Position numbers and translations under genes: made by a program. Below, one piece after another: positions 35,601-46,802 of a DNA stretch of 64,000 nucleotides. This DNA comes from Sebastes aleutianus. Taxonomy: Eukaryota; Chordata; Actinopteri; Perciformes; Sebastidae. Location: contig CAKAKS010000066.1 in assembly GCA_916700875.1 (NCBI GenBank), forward strand, positions 12,123,361 to 12,187,360, read 5' to 3'. Each line of letters starts with the position of its first letter. Within the stretch, counting starts at the first letter, position 1. The notes beneath the pieces are model-generated. The model did no database searches. It worked only from the letters and a program-made list of their open reading frames with translations, and was not told where the DNA came from.

Positions 35601-38033
35601 CATCAGTAAAAATGATTGTATATATTTGTAATTTGTAATGTATTTATATGAGAGATAGATGTAATTATATGTATGTAAATAAATTATGAATTATATAAAT
35701 TAATTAATTAATTAATTATATGTATGTAAATAAATCCCAATTCCCCCTCGGGGATCAATAAAGTATTTCTGATTCTAATTTCTAATAATTATAGTAACCT
35801 TTAGAGTACTGTTAAGCTTTAAGCTGTTGCCCTTTTAAACTGCAATCCTAATAGATATATCATTTAATTAAAAATGTTTAAGACGGTAACAGCCTTTCCT
35901 CCTCTTACAGTTAGTGACTCGAACCAAGAAGATCTTTGTGGGAGGCCTGTCAGTGAACACAACCATCGAGGATGTGAAACAGTACTTTGACCAGTTTGGG
36001 AAGGTGAGTGATGTTTAAGAGAGTGTTAAAGTTGTCGGGAGTATCGGCAATATTGATCAAAATGGATTACTTTTGTCAGTTATAATGGATTCACATAAGT
36101 TTGTCTCGTCGGCATTAGTGCGGAAACAAATCGACAGCTTAGTACCACATCCCACCAGCTCCGCCGAGTCTGATTCACCACAAATTCACAGAGAAAAACT
36201 TCACTTTGGAGTCGAGCGACCGCCTTGAAGTGAAGGGGTTACTGCGAGGAGGTGGAGGAGGAGGAGGAGGGCGAGAAAGGAGGGAGAGAAAACGCTTTGG
36301 AAAGGGTAGGAAGGGAAAAATAACGAGGCTGAGAGGCTCCGGGAGCAGCAGGCAAAGTTAGGGGGACTTGAAGAGGGAGCAGAGAGAGAGAGAGAGAGAG
36401 AGGGGAGGGAGGGGGGAGAAAAGTTTTGTAGTGAGTGTGTGGTGATGGTGAGGAAGGAGGAGGGATTATCAGAATCTGAATTAATCTGATGTAACAGCTG
36501 CTCCTACCCACAACCCCCTCCTGGCCCGTTACCGTGGTGACCTGGCTTGCCCATTGTCCCCAAGTAATTCTGTGGGTAAGGGGGTTTTGTTCTGAAGGAG
36601 GAGGGATGAGGTGGTGTTTGGGGGTGTTAGCATGAGTGTGTGTTGGGTGGGGGTCAACTCGGGAGTTCAGTACCAATAAACGCAAGTCGACTAAAGCTCA
36701 ACAACCTGCAAACTTACCACTCAGCCTTCATTTTCTTAATGCATTTGTTTGTGTGTGTTTTTTTATATTTCTATATTATAAAGTTTTTTTCCAAGTTGTT
36801 GGATATTTTGAGGACTCTGACAGACATGAGGCAGAGAATAGATGCTGGGCTGACAAAGGCACCGGCTAGGGAGGGAGGGCCTGATTGAGAGAGGTTTGCG
36901 GAGGCGTAAGAGAGGGAACTGGGGCAAAGATGGTGTTTGAGGGGGGGGGGGGGGTTTACGGGCGCCATTATGCCTCTGTACAAAGCTGGACAAATATTTT
37001 GTTAGTTTGTCCAGAAGTTATCTGCATACTGGAAGTTTCTGGACACCCTTAAATGTGTCTTCTGATGTGAAACTGAGCTTCAGTAATATGTGTGATTTAA
37101 GTGCCATGTGAGGTTTGGTTGATCACAACAAATTAGACAAAAAACAACAAAAATCATATAATTTTTTTCAGCAAATCGCAGGTGGACAATCTGCTCCTCG
37201 AGCCCTTGAAAACTTTTCAAAGTCAAACCGTCCGTTTTCAGCCGCCGCGTTTCCCGTCTGCGTGGCACTTTATTTTCAGTGCCAAAGGTTTGGCCTCGAG
37301 CTTCCCCATGCTCCCTCCTCAATCATAACGTCGAGATGAATTTTGCCGAGAGAGATATCGAGGGATGGACGGTGAAATGTAGGCTCCAGCCATCCATGGA
37401 AGTTCCTGATTAGACTGCCTCACTGGACCTTTTGTGTCCCGTCCTGGTGAGGACAAAGGAGCGCGGAGAGGGATGGGCAGGGGATAACAGGGAAGATGAG
37501 AGGTGGAAAAAAAAAAAAAGGATAAGAGGGAATATTGTCCGGCGGTACGCCATTAAAATGCCCGGCGTTTGAAATATCAAGCAATGGTGTGCAATCAACT
37601 CAGTGTGCGGTGTTTTAGCAGGCACCGCGGGCGTTGTTGTGATGTTGTGATGTTGTGATTGCGTCCTCCAGGGCGGTTGGGTGTTCACGTTGGGATTGTA
37701 TAGTTTGTTACTGACAGCTCAAATTCAGATCTCTAGCGTGAATCACATTCTTGGTGTCGCGGTCTTCTTGACCCTCGCTCTCTGTACAATTGATCGTTTA
37801 AAAATGTGGCAATCTGAGGAGTTTTCTACTGTCGGGCCTCTTAGATTAAAGCGTCAGCTAAATGGCAAAAATATATTTGCAGAGATAGAGAGTTGAACAT
37901 GTTGCAGGCGTTGAGCAAATGTCAGACTGGAGGGAAGCAGTGACTTGAGAGGCATCAGAGGAACAGGTCCCGTTTCACGCTGACACTCCTCACTCACCTT
38001 TGACCTTTCTGTAGGCAAACTGCCCTTGGGGGT

Positions 38034-38068
<35 letters not shown>

Positions 38069-39058
38069 GTGTGCTGCGTGACTATGACAAATTATTCAGT
38101 GGACTATATCCAGTAAACTTATTATAGACCGAGAGCACAGATTAATTTACCAAATGTTTATTTGGACCTCTGTGTGCCGACCGGAGTATAAACATGTCAG
38201 CTTTTTACAAGAGAGAGGGGGAGAAGAAAACGGCAGAAGTCAACTTTGACATAAGAAACTCACTCCGTGTGTGTGTGTGTGTGTGCATAGAATAGACACC
38301 TGTGTCTTTGCTCTATAAAGGGAGGCCGGGCCGGAGGGAGAGGTCAAAGGGAGAAGAGGAGGAGGAATTATGGCTGACTGTGCCAACAAACAAAGCCTCC
38401 AGGCCTCTTTGTTCTCCCTCTCCTTTTGTCTCTTCTTTCTCCTCCCTTTCCACTTTGACCCAATCTTTTTTCCCCTCTCTTACAGGACTCTCTGTGCTCT
38501 CTTTCACCATATCTCCACCTGTCGCTATTCCTCTCGCTATCAGCTCTCCCTTCTCATCGAGTCTCCACCTGCCCACAGGATTCACCTTTCTGCTTGTGAC
38601 TGGCTACTTTCTTTTTTTTTTCTTTTCTTTTTTTTGTCAGTGTTTCTCTCTTTGCGGCCCTCTTTGTCTGACTGGCACTCTCCCACTATTCATAAAGCAT
38701 ATTTGATGTTGGCTCGAGCTCTTTTATATGGACTTTTTGTACAGTTGCCATGGGAATGTCAAACTTTGGAGGGGGGGAGAAAGGCGGGCGGATTATGGGC
38801 TCTCTGTGAGAAGGATTGTGACCGGGGCAGTTTAGCAGTAAATAGGACTTCCAAGTTTTCATGCCACCCATTATGTCTGTTAGTCACATACAGCACCAGG
38901 GCTTGCTGTACAGTGTTTCTTCATATTTGCCTCCTCTTCGTAACCTGTCGCTCGTCTCCAGTCCTCTCCCTCCTCTCTCCCCCCTCCTTTCTGTCCATCT
39001 GTTGCTGAGCCTCCCTGCAGAACTTGAGAAGGGCTGAGGTCAGGCAATATGCCGCGTG

Positions 39059-39096
<38 letters not shown>

Positions 39097-42000
39097 CGCC
39101 TAAAAAAACTGTGTTGTTTGTCTCCCCCCCAGGTCGACGATGCCATGCTCATGTTCGACAAGACCACCAACAGACACAGAGGTGAGACGGAGTGACCCAT
39201 CTTCCTGTCCGTTCAATCCCCTACACCTCTCCTCCTCTTCGTTGTCGGTTTTACTACTCTTCCTCCAGTCCTTCCAGGGTATCTATTGATCACCCTCCAC
39301 CCCCCACGGGCCTCCTTCCTGTGGGCTGAGCTGGAGGAGACGAACGGGGCTAGTCTAATTAGCCAGTCCGTTAATCTGGATCAGGATAAAGCCTCCTTAA
39401 GCACCTCCTCCCCACCCTGGGACTGATCGATTATGACAGCCTACCAGCTTTGCCCGGGCCTTCTGGCCAGGAAGGGAGGGAAGAAAGGATGAGTGCAGAA
39501 TAGCAGCATTGAAAGGGGGGGGTTGAAGGGGGGGGCAAATGTGTTAAGCGGCTATTACAGTACTGATTACTGGAGACTATTAGCCGTACTGCTGCACAGA
39601 AAAGGCCCACTGTCTAAATCCACCGTACTGTGTGAAATTGTCCAACTCATAAACTTGCCTTGCCCTCTCTCCAGGGTTTGGCTTCGTGACATTTGAGAAC
39701 GAGGATGTGGTGGAGAAAGTCTGCGAGATCCACTTCCACGAGATCAACAACAAAATGGTGAGCAGCTCGATTTGTGAAAAAAAACAAAAACACTCAATAT
39801 TACGTAGAAACTAGAAGTGCTGATTTGTCTTATGTCTGGAAACAGGTGGAGTGTAAGAAAGCTCAGCCCAAGGAGGTGATGTCCCCCACGGGCTCAGCCA
39901 GGGGGCGCTCTCGCGTGATGCCCTATGGAATGGACGCCTTCATGCTGGGCATTGGTATGCTAGGTAAGGTAGTATTGATCAGGACAGGAAGGATGTGGCG
40001 GCATATGAACATGACAATAAGTATTCCTGCTCTAAGGCCGCAGCTGTCTCAAAGGTCACATGGGGCCTCATGGGGAGAAAGCTGACCACTTAACTGGGCT
40101 GCTTGACTCAGCTCACAACTCTCCACCATGCAGCCCTGATTATCCCGACCGCAGACTTTAGAAGTGGTATTGGAAAAAAAAGCCTCCTGCTTCGTAGAAA
40201 CTGTTCACAACTGTGAATATCTAGTTATATGCAGTGTTTTTTACTTGTCAATACCTGCAGCTAAACATATTCAATAGGGATGTCACGATACCAGAAATTC
40301 AGTAGTCGATACTAATAGCAGTGAAATTCCATGATACTCGATAAAAACAAAACAATAAATCCCATGTACTTCAACATACACTTCTTTATTACTGTTTGCA
40401 TACTGGTTTTTGTTAGGAAATTAAGAAGGTCATAATTCTCTCTCTATTATCTATTTTATATTGCTGTGAAAACCTCTTTAATTATTCAAGTTTCTCGCCA
40501 AAAACTACATTTTATAAGATTACATTTGAACACATCATGATAACGTTATAATTTACATTTGCCCATTACAAATTTTTACTGAATAGAGCTTCATAGTGGA
40601 AATCAGTTGCACTTCCCGTGTTGAAATCGGCAGGACGAGAGCTTGATAACTTTTAGCAGCCGGTAAACAGCACAGTGCTGCACAGAGCTAGCCGCTAACG
40701 TTCTCTAGCTCTTATCCTGCCGATTTCAACATGCATTTGTAGTTCACAATTTAGCATTATCAGGGGGAAAGAATAGGGTGCCTTCTCTGGACACGTCGAT
40801 AGTGAGTTTACGGCGTCCTGAACACATTTTCTATCGTCCCCGGGGACAACAGATGCCGTTTGTCTAGAGCCCCCCCGGTACCATCACATCCCTAATATTC
40901 AAACTAGTAATAAGTCAGATACATCCCAGTTATACATTACATTATAGTTTCATAATGGTTAATATGTAATGAAAGTTTAAATTTCACATTTCAATGAGTG
41001 CTCCAGCAAGTTAGTATTGCACTTCCATAAAGTTTTAGGACTCATATGCTCCAAAAACAGTGGTTTCCACATTTCCCATAATGCAATCCCTCAAACCCCA
41101 TACCTCTAGCTTGTAACACGGGCTTTCTGGTAAAAATTTCTTTGTCTCGAGCCCGAGCCGAGATAATCCTGATGACATCACCAGGGCATAAACATTTTGG
41201 AAATCTCCCTCCACATTTTAAAACTGTTTTCACCTCAACCTGACTAATACTCCTCATGACGAGTAAACTCAGGTGTAAAATTCATGGAATGGCCCTTTAA
41301 TGATTTTACTTTCCTCGTTGCCGTGAACGTTATCCCGTACAGTAGGGCCAACTCACTAACAGATCTGTATTGTACTCACAGCAGTCAGGACCTGTTAGTG
41401 CATCTAAAGCTAAACTTGCCACACCAATGCTGCCACCTACTGTTCAGTCTGAGAGCAGCACCTTCCTCTTCAGTATGTCACTGCTTTGAGCGGATATGCC
41501 GCCACGCTTTAGAAAAATAAACTAAAATAGGTTTTTGTGGTGCTCCTAATCCATAACATTATTTTGTATCTGTCTGAATGTTGCTCTGAGGTCAGTTCTC
41601 CGAGTGTCAGCGTGTTGTATACAAAGAAAATCTCTGTGTAATGTGCACGGCTGAGAGTGAAACCGAAGACAAAAGACGGGAAGCTGCTCAGTCTTGTCCT
41701 TGTGTGAAGAAATCCAGAGCACAGGTGTAGAATATCACCCACCTGCGTGTCACAGACTGTACCAGGCTTCACTGTTAGGGGGCAGCACATCCACACTCCT
41801 GTTACTCAGTTTGTGCATGTAGGCGTTCGTTCACAGTCTATGATTGGTGTTTTTGCAGTGATCCAGATGTTAACAGCAATTATTATGTTTCCATAGGTTA
41901 TCCAGGCTTCCAGACAGCCACCTACACCAGTCGGAGCTATGCTGGCATCACTCCTGGATACACCTACCAGTTCCCTGGTAATAACAGCACACTCTCTGCT

Positions 42001-45000
42001 CCCGACACACTCTGACTTGTTTCTGTCACATTAACTGAGAAATAAATACACAGCCATATTTAGTTTGCAGGTGTTCACCATTGTAAGTGATCGGTGACAC
42101 ATAAAAGTACATTTCTTAAGAGTTTGGCTCAGTGGTCACCTGTCATGCGGCACAGACACTAAAATCATCCTTGTGTCCCTTGTGTGGCATATACACACTC
42201 AAACATACACTATATTTAGGGATAGAAGGGAATGAAAGTTGTGCTTGTTAAAGTTAAATAATCTTAAATGATTTGCAGCAAAGTCTTGATGTTGTTTACA
42301 AATTATGATAATACAATTAAAATCAAAGCTACCAGGTACTACTTATGTTCTGTGTTGGGCAACTTCACATTTAAAAAGAGTCAACGGCCGCTTTGTGTGG
42401 CTGTGATTAGGCACAGCGGTGCTAAATGCTAACATCAGCGTGCTAACATGCTGTCATTAAGCAGGTCATATTTAGAAGGTTCACTATCATAGTTTAGCGT
42501 GCTAGTATTTGCTAATTAGCACCAAACTAATTACATCTGAGGCTGATGGGAATGCCATTAGTTTTGAACTGAATATTATTTTAGCTTTTACATAGTTAAC
42601 CCCTTAAAATCCACCTGCTGAATACAGTTGGGCTCATTTCCAGTTATACCCAATTTATGTAATTCCAAGACTGTTTAGGGACCCCAGTATGCAGTAATAT
42701 TAAAATACACCATTCTTAAGAATAGCTGAAAATAACACATTTATCCTGTATTCAAAAAATGGCATGGTTTTGCCCCACACTGCATGTGATTATCATAAAG
42801 TGGGCAAGCCTGTAAAGGGGAGACTCATGGGTACCCATAGAACTCATTTTCATTCACATATCTTGAGGTCAAGAGACACCTTTGAAAATGGCCATGCCAG
42901 TTTTTCCTCGCCACAATTTTGCCTAACTTTGGAGCGTTAATTACCCTCCTTCCCAAGCTAGTATGACACGGATGCCAATGGATTCCTAAGGCTTTCTAGT
43001 TTCATATGATGCCAGTATCTTCACTCTAACTCACTAAAACCGAAAAACAACAAACAAAACATTTGCTAACATCTGGCAGGCCTTATCGAGGGCCCCGCTT
43101 TGCAAACCTCACAGCGACCCATCAAATAGTTGCAGCATAGCTTAATATGTATTCGTTTGTGTAGCCCCGTATTCGACGAAAGGATGATTTTGGTGTCAGT
43201 GCTCTTCTGAATTGATAAACTTAATCCAGCATAGTTGTGTGTTGACCTGACAGTAGACACACTGTCACAAATACAAACATGTTTCCATAGAAGCACGTGA
43301 AACACTGTGAGTGTAAATGTCTGCTTGTAAATATCAAGGAGTGGAATTGTGTGCGTGTGTTTTTAGCATGGCAGTAGTTATTTCTACTTGAGTGTATGAA
43401 GATAATCTGGTCCACAATTAGATGTTTTACATATTGATGAAATCAAAGCACACTCTTTAATTAAAGTTCTTAGTTTGTTTGACAAAATTGTAACATTTGC
43501 TGTATTTCTTGCTATTTAATACTGATTTTAACACCACTTTATTAACTATAAAGCGTTCTTCCATCCTTGAACTCCTGTTTGCATCCCTCAAACCTTGTGT
43601 ACTCCGATATGTGCTCTCCATACCTCCTGTCGTCACCTCGGAGGTGTTTCCCTGCCTCTGTGTGTGTGTGTGTTGTCCTTGCTGGCGGTGGTGGCGTGTG
43701 TGTCTCAACAGCACTCTGATGTTTCTGTTTTAGAGTTCCACTTAGAGAGGACTCCCCTTCTGACTTCACCCCACCCCCCTGAGCTCACAGGTCAGTCGGT
43801 CCCTCCTCTGGACTTTACAAGCAGCATGTTGTCAGTCTGCTACACTCTTTGGTTTGCATGTTTGTGTTTGTCGGTCCTCCTCAGTCTCTATCTGAAGGCA
43901 GGATTGCTGACAGTGATGAGGAAGGGTTCACGTTAAAGGCTCCCTGCAGTGACCTCACCGACCCCTCTGTCTTTGTTTTATATAATCATCAGCAGTACTT
44001 TTCATTGTAGTACTTAGTCATTGACACTTCTTACTTCTACTTCCTTGTATTCACAAAAGCTTTGTTGAATTTATCAGAAAGTTCCTGGGGTCACTGGAGT
44101 GAGACTTTAAGTCATGTTATTAGTTAGTTGTTATGTGTTTGCACACCAAGACATTTAACCTGGATCTTTGCCTTTCTGTCTCTGTAGCCATTCCTCTGAC
44201 AGCATACGGACCAATGGCAGCAGCAGCGGCGGCAGCAGCAGTAGTTAGAGGTATGAACACTGATCATGACAATGCCATCATGTATCAGAAACAGCATTGG
44301 TGATTTGGTGCATAACAATAAACAGGACAAAAGTTAAAAGACACAATATAAAATCTAGAAATTTACAATAGAAAATATGAAATAAAAATATAAGAAATAC
44401 ACAAAAATATTAGAGTTGCAATAATGAATCGACTAGTTGTCAACTATTAAATTTATCGTCAACTAATTTATTTTGATAATCGGTTTCAGTAAATTTTCAA
44501 GAACTCTCTGATTCCAGCTTCTTAAATGTGAATATTTTCTGGTTTCTTTACTCCTCTATGACATTAATCGACAATGTAAATAATCGTTAGTTGCAGCCCT
44601 AAAAAAATATATGTTTAAAATGGAAGAGCTGTACAGTTTGTGGAGGAATGTGAAAAAATATTAATTGATTTGCGAAAGTAGTTTTGAAAATGGTTACATT
44701 TTTTAGCCCATTTTCACCAGTACTTGCTTACTTTTCTTACTTAACACTAATATTGTTACACGATATGTAATTTAGTAGTGAGCAACGTGATGCTCTGCAG
44801 TATCAACTTCCCTTTTAGCTCCAAATTTGGTCTCCACCACCAACTCCTGAAGGAAATATCTGGCTTTTTAGCTGCAAAATGCTCCGCTATGTTCACCAGC
44901 TAGTCGCTAACATTGTCTCTCAGCCGTTTGGTGCTGGGCAGCTAGCATACAGTACAGAAAACAACGCTGATGAGAGCTGTGAGAGTGAACCAAAACAGTT

Positions 45001-46802
45001 AAATTGCGAAAGAATGAGCCAAAAGACGCTGAAATGCTCCATAGAGCTGACGGGAACTGCAACGTCAGGGGATAATTCTCTTTCTCGCTATGAGTGATCC
45101 TTTCGCACTACATGTGGTCATTGGATCCATTGTCATATAAGTGTATTGATTTTAGGCAATTTAAAATTTTACTTTTAGGCTCCAACCCTTCTCGCTCAGC
45201 TGGATTTTTAGGTACAAGCAGCCCGGGACCGATGGCAGATCTTTATGGAAACGCCGGTCAGGAGTCAGCTGTCAGCAGTTACCTCAGCGCTGCAAGCCCC
45301 TCCCCGAGCACTGGATTCAGCCACAGTTTGGGGGTAAGATGACCTCTCTACCGATTACTGTATTATCTCACAAAAATTCAGTTCTGTGTTAGACCCATGG
45401 ATGTATTATTAGAACTGGATACCGGACCCCAAGATGATAGCTTCCAGGTTTACTTCCGGAGTAGGCAGCCCACTGAATATGTGCAGTAGTGTTTCTCAGC
45501 CCATAGACCTTACATTGTGATAACATCACAGACTTTAAAATCGCTTTACTCGGCTCAATGAAAGTTTTACAAATATGAAACCTTCATAGATCAAATATTC
45601 AGAATAGAAAGAGTCATAATCGACCTTGTTTGCAGGTGTCCTGTCAACAGTTTTACAGACGTCTCTTTTATAATGGTGGTCTATGGGGGACAGTGCTTTT
45701 TGGGCCGCAGGGGGATTTTTTGCTGCAATACTACGAGGTGTCCACTGGAAAAAATTGGAAGCAAGGCTGAGTGGCGGCACCGTATCCAGATCTTAATATA
45801 CATCCATGGGTTAGACTGTTTTCTGTCCCCGTTCCTCATCATATTTTAAAGCTTTAGGTCATGTGACTGTGGCATCCAATGAAATTACAGGTATGTTTCT
45901 ATCCAAATGTAAAGATTAAGGAAATAAGATTACATGATCAAAAGAGCTGCAACACTTATGTAACTCTGGTATAATCATGCCATGTTGTTGCTGCTTTCCC
46001 TTTAATATTATACTTAAGTTACTGTCTTGAATTGTTTTCTCCAACTACACCTGTGATGTAGATGGAGCAGAGGGGCAGCAGAGGAATTAAAGCAATAGTT
46101 CAAAATGTTTTGAGAAATATGCTTGTTTGCTTTCTTGCCGAGAGTTAGATGAGAAGATTGATACCACTCATATGTCTGTCTATTAAGTATGAAGCTACAT
46201 CCAGCAGCCAATTAGCTTAGCTTAGCATAAAGACTGGCAACAGAGGGAAACCGCTAGCCTGGCCCTGTCCAAAGATAACAATCCTTCTCATCTAAATCTC
46301 TGCAAGAAAGCAAGTAGTGCTGGGAAGTTGCTGGCATTGTTACTGATGATGAATCCACTATGCCATAAATAAAAAGAAGAAGAAGCAAAGGCAGGTCCAG
46401 CAATGCCCTCATTTATTTGTTTCATTCACTACTCTGCTCCTCTTTAACAATACATCTTCCACCATAGAACCTTTTTGTGATATTTTGGTGTTTTTATCCC
46501 GCAAATTTGTGACCTTATTCAAAATTTGCATCAAAACTAGTGAATGGAAATTCACTTATTCATGAGCATGTGCTTCTCAGCTGTGTGCCATCATGACTCA
46601 GGATGCATGCAGTTATTCTTTCCAACAAAAAACACTGCACCGCTCACTTCCCTGATTAGCACCTTCAACCTGAAAGAAGGAATTCAGATTTGAGAATAGT
46701 TGAAATGAAAGCCTGAGAACAAAATAGTGAAGTTGAAACTTGTCTGCTTGCTCCCCACAGGGCCCGTTGATCGCCACGGCCTTCACTAACGGATATCACT
46801 GA
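24842..46802 (+). CDS. msi1: RNA-binding protein Musashi homolog 1
   Basis: Fourteen exons join in frame (350 residues, human 362): 24842-24903, 25153-25193, 25681-25762, 25936-26020, 32641-32682, 35911-36003, 39133-39181, 39675-39757, 39846-39963, 41897-41977, 43734-43790, 44188-44250, 45179-45333, 46761-46802. RRM1 has RNP2 MFIGGL and RNP1 RGFGFVTF; RRM2 has RNP2 IFVGGL and RNP1 RGFGFVTF. Then come KKAQPKEVMSPTGSARGRSR, the Ala run AAAAAAAAVVRG and the conserved end GPLIATAFTNGYH. Musashi-1 binds (G/A)U(1-3)AGU in 3' UTRs, represses translation (for example of numb) and maintains neural progenitors. Compared with human it lacks about ten residues after VVRG (TGSHPWTMAPPPG region). Introns 4 and 6 are large and hold repeats and candidate enhancers. 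Confidence 0.97.
26595..26641. repeat. TG dinucleotide microsatellite
   Basis: About 47 bases of TG repeats with one TA interruption. Confidence 0.9.
28432..28975. mobile_element. Probable TTAA-flanked element
   Basis: It runs from TTAAAGACCCCCTGCAGACA to ATCAATAGCACCTTTAA. Both ends share the TTAAAG/CTTTAA pattern of the other elements here, but the inner ends are only weakly similar. The CAACATCTAGTGGCTGAATG segment near the right end is familiar from fish MITEs. Confidence 0.45.
29234..29896. mobile_element. Inverted-repeat element with TAA target duplication
   Basis: Left end AGACCCAGACACACCAAACC and the reversed right end AGGCCCTGACACTCCAAGCC match at most positions. TAA lies directly on both sides (29231-29233 and 29897-29899), as expected for PIF/Harbinger-type insertion. 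No transposase frame was recognised inside. Confidence 0.65.
31216..31700 (+). mobile_element. Non-autonomous DNA transposon, GGGCTGTCAA family, copy C
   Basis: It starts AGGGCTGTCAGTCGATTAAA and ends CTTTGACAGCCCT. It is shorter than copies A and B because the central CAAGGGACCCC block is deleted. AAT flanks both ends. It lies in msi1 intron 4. Confidence 0.8.
33044..34102. mobile_element. TTAA-flanked foldback element in msi1 intron 5
   Basis: Long arms are near-perfect inverted repeats: the left begins TTAAAGCTGCAGTCGGTAAC and the right ends GTTACTGACTGCAGCTTTAA. The match continues through CACTATATCCTGACAGTAGT. A second copy lies at 61526-62182. This copy is split by a hAT-like insertion at 33365-33628. 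Confidence 0.85.
33365..33628. mobile_element. hAT-like element with perfect 8-bp duplication TTTTAGTG
   Basis: It runs from CAGTAGCTTTCAAAGTGGGG to AAAGTTCGGGAACCACTG. TTTTAGTG is present at 33357-33364 and 33629-33636. The related foldback copy at 61526-62182 has a single TTTTAGTG (61868-61875) and no insertion, so the empty site is visible in the same window. Confidence 0.9.
35695..35785. repeat. TAAT microsatellite and LINE-tail fragment
   Basis: An ATTA/TTAA tetranucleotide run lies near 35697-35720. It is followed by CCCCCTCGGGGATCAATAAAGTATTTCTGATTC at about 35744-35775, the reverse orientation of the common fish LINE end also seen near 22951. Confidence 0.55.
36495..36570. promoter_or_regulatory. 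E-box, RFX X-box and SOX motif cluster, msi1 intron 6
   Basis: CAGCTG lies at 36495-36500, the palindromic X-box GTTACCGTGGTGAC at 36528-36541, the SOX-type CCATTGT at 36551-36557 and a TAATT homeodomain core at 36565-36569. The X-box fits RYYNYY-N2-RRNRAC at every position. I recall that mouse Msi1 has an intron-6 neural progenitor enhancer that depends on RFX4; intron numbering is the same here. Confidence 0.55.
38034..38066. repeat. CA dinucleotide microsatellite
   Basis: About 33 bases of uninterrupted CA repeat. Confidence 0.9.
39060..39093. repeat. msi1: GA dinucleotide microsatellite before msi1 exon 7
   Basis: About 34 bases of GA repeat end some 40 bases upstream of the exon 7 acceptor, so length variation could affect splicing of this 49-base exon. 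Confidence 0.85.
40275..40894. mobile_element. hAT-like element with perfect 8-bp duplication ATATTCAA
   Basis: The ends are TAGGGATGTCACGATACCAG and GGTACCATCACATCCCTA. ATATTCAA flanks both sides at 40267-40274 and 40895-40902. It lies in msi1 intron 9 and has no transposase frame. Confidence 0.9.
42340..43084. repeat. Two adjacent interspersed repeats in msi1 intron 10
   Basis: The first part (to about 42580) contains GCTAACATGCTGTCATTAAG and CTGATGGGAATGCCATTAG, recognised as a common fish repeat. The second (about 42597-43084) begins CCCCTTAAAATCCACCTGCT, shares the CATATCTTGAGGTCAAGAG...GAAAATGGCCATGCCAG core with the GGGCTGTCAA family, and ends TTTGCTAACATCTGGCAGG. Relatives lie at 55700-56395 and 57345-57598. 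Confidence 0.6.
44411..44600. mobile_element. Short MITE, GGGCTGCAACTAACGATTA type
   Basis: The right end reversed is AGGGCTGCAACTAACGATTA. The left end TAGAGTTGCAATAATGAATC is a weaker partner. It lies in msi1 intron 12. Confidence 0.55.
45394..45810. mobile_element. Inverted-repeat element CCCATGGATGTATTA in msi1 intron 13
   Basis: The left end CCCATGGATGTATTATTAGA and the right end TCTTAATATACATCCATGGG are inverted repeats. TTAGA (extendable to GTTAGAC if the repeat is taken as CCATGG) is duplicated at 45389-45393 and 45811-45815. Confidence 0.7.
46088..46290. repeat. Fish MITE fragment in msi1 intron 13
   Basis: It begins TTAAAGCAATAGTTCAAAAT and contains AGAGTTAGATGAGAAGATTG and TTAGCTTAGCATAAAGACTG, recognised as an abundant percomorph repeat. 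Related to the fragment at 12225-12500. Confidence 0.6.

Larger units (their letters stand above)
36004..39132. other. msi1: msi1 intron 6, candidate neural enhancer intron
   Basis: No exon was recognised. The composition is G/purine-rich, with GGA and GA runs (36241-36410), a 14-G run (36941-36954), CA repeats (38034-38066), GT repeats (38268-38286) and GA repeats (39060-39093). The long open frames here, such as 38370-39008, follow Ser/Phe/Leu-rich low-complexity pyrimidine tracts and are not genes. A cluster of transcription-factor motifs at 36495-36570 is listed separately. Confidence 0.55.

Noticed and set aside
36239..36685. 148-residue minus-strand open frame
   Set aside because: Made of Ser/Pro/Leu runs from GGA and GA repeats in msi1 intron 6.
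38370..39008. 212-residue open frame on the + strand in msi1 intron 6
   Set aside because: It follows pyrimidine-rich low-complexity DNA (Ser, Leu, Phe, Pro runs), has no recognisable domain and lies wholly within a proven intron.
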